A stretch of DNA of 64,000 nt, taken from contig NZ_CP073347.1 in assembly GCF_024397915.1 (NCBI RefSeq), positions 5,144,774 through 5,208,773 on the forward strand. Direction: 5' to 3'. Every line of letters begins with the position of its first letter. Within the stretch, counting starts at the first letter, position 1. Source of the stretch: Marinobacterium rhizophilum. Lineage in GTDB: Bacteria; Pseudomonadota; Gammaproteobacteria; Pseudomonadales; Balneatricaceae. A program made the translations under genes and the position numbers. The notes under the pieces were generated by a model. That model had not been told where the DNA came from and ran no database searches. It was given only the letters and a program-made list of their open reading frames with translations. Positions 41,277 through 49,974 of the stretch are shown piece by piece.

Positions 41277-42563
41277 ATGCTCCTGAACCTTAAACGCGCG
41301 GTTGCGCTTATTACCCTTTATATCAGTAGTGCTGTGGTGGCGGCGGAGTTGCCCGGAGTCGCAACGCTGCAGGTTGAGGTGCCAGAGCGGGCGCAGCCGC
41401 TGGGTGTGACGGTCTGGTATCCGGCGACGCAGGGCACGGACGTGGTATCCATCGGTGACAGCGCGGTGTTCGAGGGCACTCGCGGCCTGCGGGATGCAGC
41501 GGTGGCCGAGGGTACCTTCCCGCTGGTGCTGGTTGCCCACGGTGGCATGCGATCCGCGCCCCACCTGGGGGAATGGGTCGGGGCAGCCCTTGCGCAGCGG
41601 GGATTTATTGCCCTGGTGGTGCCATCGCCACGCCTGGGCCCTGCGGATGCGGGCATCGCGGTTGCAGAGCTGTGGAAGCGCCCGGCGGACCTGTCGGCAA
41701 GCCTCGGGGCGCTGCAAAGCCACTCGCGCTGGCAGGGGCACCTGGATAGCGCCAATGTCGGCGTGCTGGGGTTTTTCCTCGGCGGGACCTCCGCGCTGTC
41801 GCTGCTGGGGGCTCGGCTGGATGCGCAGCGTTTCGGCCAGTTGTGTGACGAAGGTGGAACGGGTCTGGATTGCGACTGGTTCAGCGGGCAGGGTGTTGAT
41901 TTGCGCGCTGTGGATACGGTGGCGCTGGAGGCTTCCCGCAGGGAGCACCGAATTGGTGCAGCGGTGATAGTGGACCCCGAAATGAGCGCTGTATTCACCG
42001 CGACCAGCCTGGCATCCATCCGCGCGCCGGTCTACGTGCTTAACCTGGGCCGGGCCGGCGATAGCCTGCCGGGACTGGATGCGTCAGGCCTGGCGGGGGC
42101 GGTGCCCGGGCTGGACTACCACCGCCTGGCGCAGGCCACGCGGTTCAGTGCCTTCAGCCTGTGCAAGCCCGGGGGAACAGCCATCCTCGCGCAAGAGGGC
42201 AGCAGCGCCATCTGCACCTCGGATGCCGAGCAGGGGCGTGAGCGCATCCATGCGCAGCTGGTGTCTCTGATCGCCGGCTTTTTCAGCCGCCATCACAGGG
42301 AGCAGGGGGCAAGGGGCAAGAGGCAAGAGGCAAGGGGCAAGGAGCAAGGAGCAAGGAGCAAGGAGCAAGGAGCAAGGAGCAAGGAGCAAGGGGCAAGGGG
42401 CAAGGGGCAAGGAGCAAGGGGCAAGGGGCAAGGCCTTACCGCTTACCGCTTTCTGTCCCTCTTTTCCTTTCCCTTTCCCCTTGCCCCTTCAACCTTCAAC
42501 CTTGCCCCCGACCTGCCTGACCCAATAGCAGGCATGTACAGACGTGATACTCCTGCGCTGTAG
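41277..42563 (+). CDS. Alpha/beta hydrolase (dienelactone hydrolase-like), C-terminus extended by repeats
   Basis: A 428-residue secreted or periplasmic hydrolase. The signal peptide is about residues 1-22 (VALITLYISSAVVAA). It has LGVTVWYPATQG, FPLVLVAHGGMRSAPHLGEW and VGVLGFFLGGTSALSLLGAR, where the nucleophile elbow reads GFFLGG, without the usual Ser/Cys (GxSxG). The natural end is probably near FFSRHH (residue 340). After it a 7-bp tandem repeat of GCAAGG(A/G) units is translated as repeated EQGARSK/GKGQGAR, so about 85 residues look like an added tail. Enzymatic activity is uncertain. Confidence 0.65.
   Translation: MLLNLKRAVALITLYISSAVVAAELPGVATLQVEVPERAQPLGVTVWYPATQGTDVVSIGDSAVFEGTRGLRDAAVAEGTFPLVLVAHGGMRSAPHLGEWVGAALAQRGFIALVVPSPRLGPADAGIAVAELWKRPADLSASLGALQSHSRWQGHLDSANVGVLGFFLGGTSALSLLGARLDAQRFGQLCDEGGTGLDCDWFSGQGVDLRAVDTVALEASRREHRIGAAVIVDPEMSAVFTATSLASIRAPVYVLNLGRAGDSLPGLDASGLAGAVPGLDYHRLAQATRFSAFSLCKPGGTAILAQEGSSAICTSDAEQGRERIHAQLVSLIAGFFSRHHREQGARGKRQEARGKEQGARSKEQGARSKEQGARGKGQGARGKGQGLTAYRFLSLFSFPFPLAPSTFNLAPDLPDPIAGMYRRDTPAL
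42302..42436. repeat. 7-bp tandem repeat (GCAAGGA/GCAAGGG) inside a coding region
   Basis: About 18 heptamer units with small variations. Because 7 is not a multiple of 3, the repeat is read in all three frames in turn, giving a 7-residue protein period. Related CCTTGCCCC units follow on to about 42505. The same family of units occurs at 63438-63555. Confidence 0.85.
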
Positions 42564-42568
42564 ATAAA

Positions 42569-42585
42569 TGCACCATAATGGCGCG
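42569..42585. promoter_or_regulatory. Candidate NtrC enhancer site 1 upstream of glnN
   Basis: TGCACCATAATGGCGCG matches the NtrC dyad GCACCA-N3-TGGTGC with one mismatch. It is 159 bases before the candidate sigma-54 promoter. Confidence 0.55.
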
Positions 42586-42601
42586 CCGCGTGGTTTCGAA
42601 T

Positions 42602-42616
42602 GGTCGATTATGGTGC
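42602..42616. promoter_or_regulatory. Candidate NtrC enhancer site 2 upstream of glnN
   Basis: GGTCGATTATGGTGC has one perfect NtrC half-site (TGGTGC) and a weaker left half. It lies about three helical turns from site 1, as in paired enhancers. Confidence 0.4.
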
Positions 42617-42743
42617 GCTTCAGGCCGTTTTGTGCGCTTGTTTGGCGCGTTTTTTGGGTGTCGCCCGTTGCCTGTCGTGAATCTGAAAAAATATTCCCTT
42701 CCATATCAGGCGTTTATGTAGTTTTTGTGACCGCGTGTGCATG

Positions 42744-42760
42744 TTGGTTTGGAAATTGCT
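42744..42760 (+). promoter_or_regulatory. Candidate sigma-54 promoter of glnN
   Basis: TTGGTTTGGAAATTGCT has the invariant GG and GC separated by 10 bases (GG-N10-GC) and TTGC at -12. Transcription would begin near 42771, about 140 bases before the glnN start. Confidence 0.5.
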
Positions 42761-42909
42761 TTTAATAGCGCAATTGGGTTTCGTAGCGTCCAGGCAGCAG
42801 GGTTTGCAAGTGCCTGTGCACTGAAACGAGGCCCCAGAACAGCAGCGCGGGCCGCAGTACAACAGCAGCGGGTCCGCACACACTCTTTCACGGCATACAG
42901 GGTATAAAA

Positions 42910-45084
42910 ATGAGCGGTAACGTATCCAGACTCGCAGCAATCAGCGCAATCACTAACGGCAAGGCTATCAGTGTCGAGATGCCGGAGCCGCTGAGCAAGA
43001 TCTGGGCCTGCGACGTTTTCAGTCTGACGAAGATGGAAGAGTCGCTGTCCAAGAATGCGTTCAAGGCGATGAAGAAGACCGTGCAGACCGGCGCGCCGCT
43101 GGACCCCGCCACCGCCGACGTCGTTGCGGCGGCGATGAAGGACTGGGCCCTGGGCAAGGGTGCCAAGTTCTTCTCCCACATTTTCTACCCGATGACCAAC
43201 GCCACGGCGGAAAAGCATGATGGCTTTATCGTGCCCAACGCCGAAGGTCACGCCATTACCGAATTCACCGGCAGCCTGCTGATCAAGGGCGAGCCGGACG
43301 GCTCCTCCTTCCCCAACGGCAGCCTGCGCATGACCAATGCGGCCCGTGGCTACACCGCCTGGGACCCGACCAGCCCCTGCTACATCATGCACACGGCCAA
43401 CGGCCCCACGCTGATGATCCCCAGCGTGTTCATGTCCTGGACCGGTGAAGCGCTGGACAAGAAGATCCCGCTGCTGCGCTCCAACTCCGCCATGAACAAG
43501 GCGGCGCACAAGGTGCTGTCGCTGATGGGCGAGACCGAGATCGCGACCCTCAGCGCCAGCTGTGGTGCCGAGCAGGAATACTTCCTGGTGGACGAGAAGT
43601 TCGCCGTGGCCCGTCCTGACCTGCTGCTCGCCGGCCGTACCCTGTTCGGTGCGCCGCCCGCCAAGGGTCAGCAGTTCGACGATCATTACTTCGGTGCCAT
43701 TCCGGAGCGCGTGCAGGTGTTCATGCAGGATCTGGAAGACCGCCTGTACCGCCTGGGCATCCCGGCCAAGACGCATCACAACGAAGTGGCGCCGGGCCAG
43801 TTCGAGATCGCGCCCTATTTCGAGTCGGCCAACATCGCCGCCGACCATCAGCAGCTGCTGATGACCGTGCTGAAAAACACCGCCAAGAAGCACGGTTTCC
43901 AGGCGCTGCTGCACGAAAAACCCTTCGCCGGTGTCAACGGTTCCGGCAAGCACGTGAACTGGTCTGTCGGCAACGCCACCCAGGGTAACCTGCTGGACCC
44001 CGGCCACACGCCGGAAAAGAACCTGAACTTCCTGCTGTTCTGCGGCGCCGTGATTCGTGGCGTGCACCGTTTTGGCCCGCTGCTGCGTGCCGTGATTGCG
44101 TCCGCATCCAACGATCACCGCCTGGGCGCCAACGAAGCCCCGCCGGCCATTCTGTCGGTATACCTGGGTGACCAGCTGGAAAAGGTCTTCAAAGATATCC
44201 AGCAGGGCAACCTGGTGCCGAGCGAGTGTGGCGGCGTGATGGACCTGGGCCTGGCGGAAATTCTGACCTTTACCCGTGATCCGGGTGACCGTAACCGCAC
44301 GTCGCCGTTTGCCTTCACCGGCAACCGCTTCGAGTTCCGTGCGGTCGGCTCGTCGCAGTCGGTCTCCGGGCCCCTGGTGGCCATGAACACCATCCTGGCG
44401 GATTCCCTGAACTGGATCGCCGGCAAGCTGGAAGCGGCGCTGAACTCCGGTCTGGATCAGACCGCGGCGGTGATTGCCGTGCTCAAGGAGCTGATGGAAG
44501 ACAATGGCAACGTCATCTTCGGTGGCGACGGCTACTCTGCGCAGTGGCACAAGATGGCGGTTGAAGAGCGCGGCCTGAAGAACAACCCGACGGCGGCCGA
44601 AGCCCTGCCGGCTTTCCTGGACGCGTCCGTGAAGGAGCTGTTCCAGAGCACCGGCGTGCTGTCTGCGGTAGAGCTGCAGAGCCGCTACGAGGTCTACTCC
44701 GAGCAGTACATCCTGTCGATCGAACTGGAAGCCAAGCTGGCCATCGAAATGGCGACCACCGCCATCTACCCGGCCGCCACCGGCTACCTGTCCGAACTCT
44801 GCTCGACGCTGTCCAGCGCCGCAGCCACGGGGATCACCCTGGACAACGGTGTTGCCAAGAAAGTCGCCGGCGATGCCGATGCGATGATGCAGGCGGTCAG
44901 TGCGCTGCAGCACGCCCTGGAAACGCATGACTTCGCCTCGACCGAAGCGCACATGCAGTACTGCGCCCACGAGATCCGTCCGCTGATGGACAAGGTTCGC
45001 AGCCATGCCGATGCCCTGGAAATGACGGTTTCCGACGCCGCCTGGCCGCTGCCCAAGTACTCCGAAATGCTGTTTATCAAGTAA
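42910..45084 (+). CDS. glnN: Type III glutamine synthetase
   Basis: A 724-residue GSIII, converting glutamate, ammonia and ATP to glutamine. GSIII-specific features include FFSHIFYPMTNATAEKHDGF, ITEFTGSLLIKGEPDGSSFP, the active-site block SCGAEQEYFLVDEKF, THHNEVAPGQFEIAPYFESA and GVNGSGKHVNWSVG. RKxxS-type ATP residues lie in ASNDHRLGANEAPPAI. Length is normal for the class (about 700 rather than 470 of GSI). The promoter region has candidate NtrC and sigma-54 sites, so expression under nitrogen limitation is expected. A strong terminator follows. Confidence 0.95.
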   Translation: MSGNVSRLAAISAITNGKAISVEMPEPLSKIWACDVFSLTKMEESLSKNAFKAMKKTVQTGAPLDPATADVVAAAMKDWALGKGAKFFSHIFYPMTNATAEKHDGFIVPNAEGHAITEFTGSLLIKGEPDGSSFPNGSLRMTNAARGYTAWDPTSPCYIMHTANGPTLMIPSVFMSWTGEALDKKIPLLRSNSAMNKAAHKVLSLMGETEIATLSASCGAEQEYFLVDEKFAVARPDLLLAGRTLFGAPPAKGQQFDDHYFGAIPERVQVFMQDLEDRLYRLGIPAKTHHNEVAPGQFEIAPYFESANIAADHQQLLMTVLKNTAKKHGFQALLHEKPFAGVNGSGKHVNWSVGNATQGNLLDPGHTPEKNLNFLLFCGAVIRGVHRFGPLLRAVIASASNDHRLGANEAPPAILSVYLGDQLEKVFKDIQQGNLVPSECGGVMDLGLAEILTFTRDPGDRNRTSPFAFTGNRFEFRAVGSSQSVSGPLVAMNTILADSLNWIAGKLEAALNSGLDQTAAVIAVLKELMEDNGNVIFGGDGYSAQWHKMAVEERGLKNNPTAAEALPAFLDASVKELFQSTGVLSAVELQSRYEVYSEQYILSIELEAKLAIEMATTAIYPAATGYLSELCSTLSSAAATGITLDNGVAKKVAGDADAMMQAVSALQHALETHDFASTEAHMQYCAHEIRPLMDKVRSHADALEMTVSDAAWPLPKYSEMLFIK

Positions 45085-45138
45085 GCTTCAGGCATGCGGG
45101 CCCCGTGCCTGCACTCATGCCTCAAGGACTGAACAAAA

Positions 45139-45168
45139 GGGGCCGCGCCAACAGCGCGGCCCCTTTTT
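45139..45168 (+). terminator. Rho-independent terminator of glnN
   Basis: GGGGCCGCGC, a CAACA loop and GCGCGGCCCC followed by TTTTT, 54 bases after the glnN stop. The A-run on the other side lets it also serve the convergent gene. Confidence 0.92.
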
Positions 45169-45200
45169 GCGTTATTGGCCCTGCCGGGCGGAGCAGGCTG

Positions 45201-46970
45201 CTACAGCGCCCGGCGGGATGACACGAAAAGCGGCCCGAAGCGGGCTGTTTTGGCCTGCTTTTTGGCGCCGGTGGCCAGTTGCGAGACTTCCTCGTGGCTG
45301 CTGCAGCGCAGGGGGTCCGGGTGTACCACCCCCACGGCCAGCCCCATGCGGGTGTAGAACTGCTGTTGCCCGTGGCGGTCTTCCGCCCAGATGCCGCCAT
45401 CCAGGATATGCTGCGGGTCGTAGAACTCGGCCAGGCCCTGGTCAAATTCGGTGAGAATATCCTGGCAGGTGCGGTGCCAGTCGGCATGGCTGAAAATCAC
45501 AATGAAGTCGTCGCCACCAATATGGCCGACAAAGGTATCCGCTGTGCCGGCGTGACGGCTGATCAGCTGACCCACGTAACGGATCACCTGGTCGCCGCGG
45601 TCAAAGCCGTAATGGTCGTTGTAGGCCTTGAAATGGTTCAGATCAAAGTAGGCGACATGAAAATCGCACCTGTCCTTCAGCAACTGACACAGGCGTTCAT
45701 TGATCGGGATATTGCCCGGCAGCAGGGTCAGCGGGTTGGCGGAGCGGGCATCACGCAACTTTAACTCGGTGATATGGCGTAACAGGTCACGTACGCGCCC
45801 CATGCCCACCAACCGGCCCGCCTGCGTAATCACGATATCCTGCTGCAGGTAGAACTCGTCATGCCCGGTCACCAGCTGCGACACTTCCTCCAGCGGCGTG
45901 TTGGACTCAACTGCCAGGAAATCCTTGCTGAGCACCTTGGTGACCGGTTTTTGCTCGAACAGGGCCTTGCCGAACTCGCTGGAATAGACCTCCCACAGCT
46001 TCTCCCGGCGTACCACGCCCACCGGTTCGCCGTCGTGCAGTATCGGAATCATCGACAGTTCCGAGTGGGTGCGCAGCAGGCGGGTGGCGACGGCGACGGA
46101 GTCGTTCAGCGACAGAAACGGGGTTGTGTTCAGCAGTACGGCCGCCGTTTCGGTCGGGCGCCGGGTGTTCAGGTCCGGGGTTGCGGCCTTGCCCAGGGGC
46201 TCGTATGTGGCCGCATCAACCGGCGCCGGGGAGGGCCTGCCCAGCAGAAACCCCTGGCCGTACATGACCCCCAGCATTTGCAGCGTGCGCAACTCTTCCT
46301 CGGTTTCAATACCCTCGGCAATGACCCGGCACCCGGTGGAGCGGGCAATATTGATGATGGCCTTGACGAACTCCCACTTCACATTGTCCTGGTCGATGCC
46401 GCGCACGAAATGCTTGTCGATCTTGACATAGCTCGGACTCAGTTCGGACCAGAGCTTCAAGCCGGAATAGCCGGCGCCCAGATCGTCGATGGCGATCCAG
46501 AAGCCGCTGTCCTGGTAGTGCTTCACCGCTGCCAGCGTCACGCCGTTGTTATCAAAGGGCTGCTGTTCGGAGAGCTCGATCACGACGCGATCCTGGGGAA
46601 TGTTCAGCTCCTCCAGCCATTCCCGTGTCAGGCCGTGTGGATGCCCTGGCAAGCGCAGCAGCGAGACATTGATGTTGAGAAACAGCTTCCCTGCGGGGTT
46701 GAGCTCGGCAAATCGCTCGAGCGTCAGCCGTCTGCACAGCAGTTCAAGTTCGGGCATCAGGCTGGCCTCCATGGCCGTATCGAAAAGGGCGGCGGGCGAT
46801 TCCAGTTCGCTGCCTTTGGGGCCCCTGATCAGGGCTTCGTGCCCAACAAGTTCGCCCCGCTGTATGTCCACGATGGGCTGGAAATACGGCGTCAGAGCCT
46901 GGTGCTGAAGGATTCTTTTCAGGTGGCTGGTGCGGCCAGGAAGGGCCTGGGTTGCGGCACTGAACAACAT
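45201..46970 (-). CDS. EAL-CBS-GGDEF cyclic-di-GMP protein
   Basis: A 589-residue cytoplasmic signalling protein. The N-terminal EAL domain (about residues 20-260) has LTPYFQPIVDIQRGELVGHE followed by ALIRG, LFLNINVSLL and IAIDDLGAGYSGL, retaining the EAL and DD motifs of active phosphodiesterases. Two CBS motifs occupy the middle (about 285-410). The C-terminal GGDEF domain has FDLNHFKAYNDHYGFDRGDQ and HIGGDDFIVIF: the signature is GGDDF, a variant that may reduce or remove cyclase activity. CBS domains suggest adenine-nucleotide control. Confidence 0.88.
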   Translation of the reverse strand: MLFSAATQALPGRTSHLKRILQHQALTPYFQPIVDIQRGELVGHEALIRGPKGSELESPAALFDTAMEASLMPELELLCRRLTLERFAELNPAGKLFLNINVSLLRLPGHPHGLTREWLEELNIPQDRVVIELSEQQPFDNNGVTLAAVKHYQDSGFWIAIDDLGAGYSGLKLWSELSPSYVKIDKHFVRGIDQDNVKWEFVKAIINIARSTGCRVIAEGIETEEELRTLQMLGVMYGQGFLLGRPSPAPVDAATYEPLGKAATPDLNTRRPTETAAVLLNTTPFLSLNDSVAVATRLLRTHSELSMIPILHDGEPVGVVRREKLWEVYSSEFGKALFEQKPVTKVLSKDFLAVESNTPLEEVSQLVTGHDEFYLQQDIVITQAGRLVGMGRVRDLLRHITELKLRDARSANPLTLLPGNIPINERLCQLLKDRCDFHVAYFDLNHFKAYNDHYGFDRGDQVIRYVGQLISRHAGTADTFVGHIGGDDFIVIFSHADWHRTCQDILTEFDQGLAEFYDPQHILDGGIWAEDRHGQQQFYTRMGLAVGVVHPDPLRCSSHEEVSQLATGAKKQAKTARFGPLFVSSRRAL

Positions 46971-47279
46971 ATCGACTACATCCGAAGCGGAACGAATATA
47001 GCGCCAGATTACTGTCTCTGCATGACGACAGTGTTACTGCCGGGTGCCGGCCGTGCCGTTGCCAGCAGTGGTGCTGGAATACAGCAGCGTTGTTGCGGGT
47101 CCCGCTTGTGGTTGGGTCGGCAGGCTAATGCATGAATCCGGGCGCTTGCATCCGGTGTGACGTGCAATGCAGGCGCCATCAACACCGGCGCTGTGCGCGC
47201 ACCGGTGCCTGTTTTACGGAGTGCGTGGCCCAAGGCCAGCGCCTGCACCGTGTACAGGCACCTTGGCGGTTCGCCGCTA
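46971..47279. other. Intergenic region, no gene recognised
   Basis: About 310 bases upstream of the EAL-CBS-GGDEF gene, ending at the remnant of an SDR gene. No coding frame here resembles a known family. Confidence 0.4.
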
Positions 47280-47400
47280 TCAGTTTCTGCCGGCGATAAC
47301 GCCACCATCAACATCCCAGACGGCACCTGTTACCCAGCTGGCTTCATCGCCCAGCAGGAAGTCGATCGTACTGGCGATGTCCTGGGGCGTGCCGATGATT
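47280..47400 (-). pseudogene. C-terminal remnant of a short-chain dehydrogenase
   Basis: About 40 codons on the minus strand encode GTPQDIASTIDFLLGDEASW followed by VTGAVWDVDGGVIAGRN and a TGA stop. This is the typical SDR C-terminus. The rest of the gene is missing and is replaced by 7-bp tandem repeats at 47400. Confidence 0.75.
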
Positions 47401-47432
47401 GGTAATTGGTAATTGGTAATTGGTGATTGGTA
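47399..47432. repeat. 7-bp tandem repeat (GGTAATT units)
   Basis: Four units, the last GGTGATT. The repeat begins exactly where the SDR remnant loses homology. Confidence 0.75.
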
Positions 47433-47518
47433 AATAAACGGAGTCGGGCTGGATAAACACTGCTGGCCCGTGCCCGGTGACAGGAAGCTTGTGACTTGCG
47501 GGCACCCCGCTTTGCCAT

Positions 47519-47553
47519 GAAAAAGGCGCTGAGGTTTATCCAGCGCCTTTTTT
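47519..47553 (-). terminator. Rho-independent terminator after the DJ-1/PfpI gene
   Basis: AAAAAGGCGCTG, a 9-base loop and CAGCGCCTTTTTT form a strong stem with T-runs on both strands, 24 bases beyond the stop of the minus-strand gene. Confidence 0.88.
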
Positions 47554-47576
47554 AGTTCATGCCCCCCGGTATCCTG

Positions 47577-48257
47577 CTATTTGCCCAGTGCACCCAGCAG
47601 GGCCTGGGCGGTGGCTTCGGAGGATCCCGGGTTCTGCCCGGTGATCAGGTTGCCGTCGGTTTCAACATGGGAGTGCCAGTCCTCGGCCTTGCTGTACAGC
47701 CCGCCGTTGCTGGCCAGCATGTCTTCCACCAGGAAGGGCACGACGTCAGTGAGGCCAACAGCCGCTTCTTCGCTGTTGCTAAAGCCGGTGACTTTTTTAC
47801 CGGATACCAGCGGCTTGCCGTCCGGGCCCTGGGTGTGGCGTAACACGGCGGGGGCATGACAGACCGCGGCCACGGGCTTGCCGGCGCGGTACAGCGTTTC
47901 GATCAGGGCGATGGAGTCCCTGTTTTCCGCCAGGTCCCACAGCGGGCCATGGCCGCCGGGGTAGAACACGGCATCGTAATCGGCCGGCTTGATGGCACTC
48001 AGCGGGATGGTGCTGGCCAGCTGGGCCTGGGCACCGGCATCCTGCGCAAAGCGGCGGGTGGCGTCCGTCTGGAAGTCCGGCGCGTCGCTCTTGGGGTCCA
48101 GCGGCGGCTGGCCTCCGGCCGGGGAGGCCAGGGTCAGGGTCGCGCCGGCATCCTTGAGGCTGTAATAGGGGGCCGCGAACTCTTCCAGCCAGAAACCGGT
48201 TTTTTCGCCGGTCGTGCCCAGCTGGTCGTGGGAGGTCAGGACGATCAATATGTTCAT
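47577..48257 (-). CDS. DJ-1/PfpI-family protein (type 1 glutamine amidotransferase-like)
   Basis: A 226-residue class I amidotransferase-like protein. It begins MNILIVLTSHDQLGTTGEKT followed by GFWLEEFAAPYY. The conserved nucleophile elbow is PVAAVCHAPAVL with YDAVFYPGGHGPLWDLAEN before it, giving the Glu/Cys/His arrangement of Hsp31/YhbO-like members (glyoxalase III, deglycase or chaperone activities reported in the family). Start ATG at 48257. The precise activity is unknown. Confidence 0.87.
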   Translation of the reverse strand: MNILIVLTSHDQLGTTGEKTGFWLEEFAAPYYSLKDAGATLTLASPAGGQPPLDPKSDAPDFQTDATRRFAQDAGAQAQLASTIPLSAIKPADYDAVFYPGGHGPLWDLAENRDSIALIETLYRAGKPVAAVCHAPAVLRHTQGPDGKPLVSGKKVTGFSNSEEAAVGLTDVVPFLVEDMLASNGGLYSKAEDWHSHVETDGNLITGQNPGSSEATAQALLGALGK

Positions 48258-48288
48258 GGGTCAGGTTTCCTGGTGCAATGAAAGTGGT

Positions 48289-49075
48289 TTAAATCTTGAT
48301 GATCCGCTTGCCGAAGTTGTCTCCCTGCAGCAGGCCGATCAGGCCCTGGGGGGCGTTTTCCAGGCCGTCGATCACGTCTTCGCGAAAACGGATGCGGCCG
48401 TCCTGCAGCCACTGGTTCATCCGGGTGTAAAACTCGCCATAGCGGTGGGTATAATCATCAAAGATGATAAATCCCTGCATGCGGATACGTTTCACCAGCA
48501 GTGTACGGGCCAGCAGGCCAAGCCGATCAGGCCCCTGGGGCAGCTCGGTGTCATTGTCGTTGGCGATCAGGCCACAGACCGGCACCCGTGCCGCGGTGTT
48601 GAGCAGTGGCAGCACCGCATCGAACACGGCGCCGCCGACGTTTTCGTAATAGTCATCGATACCCGCGGGGCAGGCATTGGCCAGCTGGGTGGCGAAATCC
48701 GCTGCGCGGCGGTCGATGCAGGCATCAAAGCCCAGTCCTGGGGCACGCCGGCGCCGATCAGGCCGTTAAGCGCGAGGGTTGCTACCCACATCAGCTTGGC
48801 GCGGGTTTCGTAATGCTGCGGGTTTTCCAGTGCTTGGGGGCCGATCTCCACCAGTGTCTGCAGCTGGCCTTGGGCGAAGCGATCCTGGTCCATGCCGCCG
48901 GCAGGGTAGGTCGGGTACTGTTCGGTGATGTGCACGACGGCATCCACCAGGCCGTTGGCGATCTGGCGCGGCGGCAGGGTCTTGGCGGGGTCCATCACCG
49001 AAAACTGCGGGAAAACATGCGCGCTGCGGAACGGGAGCTTGTCCTGTGTCGCCTTGCGGGTAACGACGGGTCGTC
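48289..49075 (-). pseudogene. Fused remnants of a YqhD-type alcohol dehydrogenase and a CurA/YncB-type oxidoreductase
   Basis: From about 49075 to 48740 the minus strand encodes DKLPFRSAHVFPQFSVMDPA, then LPPRQIANGLVDAVVHITEQ and AKLMWVATLALNGLIGAGVP plus QDW. This is the middle of a YqhD-like iron/zinc alcohol dehydrogenase. From about 48735 a different frame encodes FDACIDRRAADFATQLANAC, YYENVGGAVFDAVLPLLN and GQGDNFGKRIIKI-like 'LLQGDNFGKRIIKI', the C-terminal half of an NADP-dependent CurA-type reductase. Neither has its other half. A deletion joined two genes and killed both. Confidence 0.8.
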
Positions 49076-49143
49076 TAGTGCGGGCCTGAATCTGAAACGC
49101 TGTACCGATTTAGTGGCTCCCTGTTTGCAACCGCGCTCTGAAA

Positions 49144-49974
49144 CTAAGTCCCGAGATTGTAGGCTCTGGTGGCATTGAGCCCGAAAATCGCTGCCCGGTC
49201 CGCCTCGCAGATGTCCCGCAACAGGATTCCGGATGTCGATAACCAGTGCTCATAGGATGAGCCAAGCAGGCAAACAGGCCAGTCGCTGCCCCACATCAGG
49301 CGGCTGGGGCCAAAGGTTCGCAGCAGGTGATCGACATAGGGTTGCAGGTCTTCCAGGGTCCAGTTTTCGGCCGCTTCGGTCACCAGGCCTGAAAACTTGC
49401 AGAAGGCGCTGGTTTTTTCCGCAAGGGCTGCCATGTCTCTGGCCCAATCATCAAAATCACCGAAACGTATTCCGGGTTTCGATCCGTGGTCGATAACGAC
49501 CCGCATGTCAGGGTGCTGCTCGAGAAGCTGGCGGAGGTTTCCGAGATGCATGGGGCCTGTCAGCGCATCGAATGTCAGGTTGCTGGCGATCAGCGCCTCG
49601 AATGCGGGGGTCAGCTCCGGCCGCAGCATCCAGTTCGGGTCGGGGGTGTCCTGAATCATTGGCCGCAGGCCCACCATGGCGGGGTGCACTGCCAGCTGCT
49701 CGATGTCCCGGGGGGCCATCTTGCTTGCAAAATCCACCCAGCCGACAACGCCCTTGATAAAGGGGTGCTGTTCGGCGAGCGAGAGTAAAAATTCGGTTTC
49801 CTCGAGCGTCGGCGCGGCCTGGACCAGTATGGTGCCATCGACTCCGGCGGCTTCCAGCAGCGGGCTGAGGTCATCGGGGAGAAAGTCCTTGTACAGTACC
49901 TTCAGCTGGGGCCCGAGCCATGCGTAATCGCCCCTGTCGAGCTTCCAGAAATGCTGATGACTATCGATTTTCAT
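49144..49974 (-). CDS. Amidohydrolase-family lactonase, probable L-fuconolactonase
   Basis: A 276-residue metal-dependent hydrolase of the COG3618 group. It begins MKIDSHQHFWKLDRGDYAWL (HxH metal ligands). Other segments are GVDGTILVQAAPTLEETEFL, GLRPMIQDTPDPNW, VVIDHGSKPGIR, CKFSGLVTEA and RLMWGSDWPVCLL (Asp). Family members hydrolyse L-fucono- or L-rhamnono-lactones. ATG at 49974 overlaps the stop of fucU by 4 bases, so the two are translationally coupled. It would supply L-fuconate to the UxaA-type dehydratase. Confidence 0.85.
   Translation of the reverse strand: MKIDSHQHFWKLDRGDYAWLGPQLKVLYKDFLPDDLSPLLEAAGVDGTILVQAAPTLEETEFLLSLAEQHPFIKGVVGWVDFASKMAPRDIEQLAVHPAMVGLRPMIQDTPDPNWMLRPELTPAFEALIASNLTFDALTGPMHLGNLRQLLEQHPDMRVVIDHGSKPGIRFGDFDDWARDMAALAEKTSAFCKFSGLVTEAAENWTLEDLQPYVDHLLRTFGPSRLMWGSDWPVCLLGSSYEHWLSTSGILLRDICEADRAAIFGLNATRAYNLGT

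Noticed and set aside
42302..42436. Possible CRISPR array in the tandem repeats
   Set aside because: Units are 7 bp, contiguous and without spacers; no cas genes lie nearby.
42706..45006. A 766-codon open frame on the minus strand opposite glnN
   Set aside because: It mirrors the third-position GC pattern of glnN, is full of His, Arg and Gln, and matches no family; glnN itself is unmistakable.
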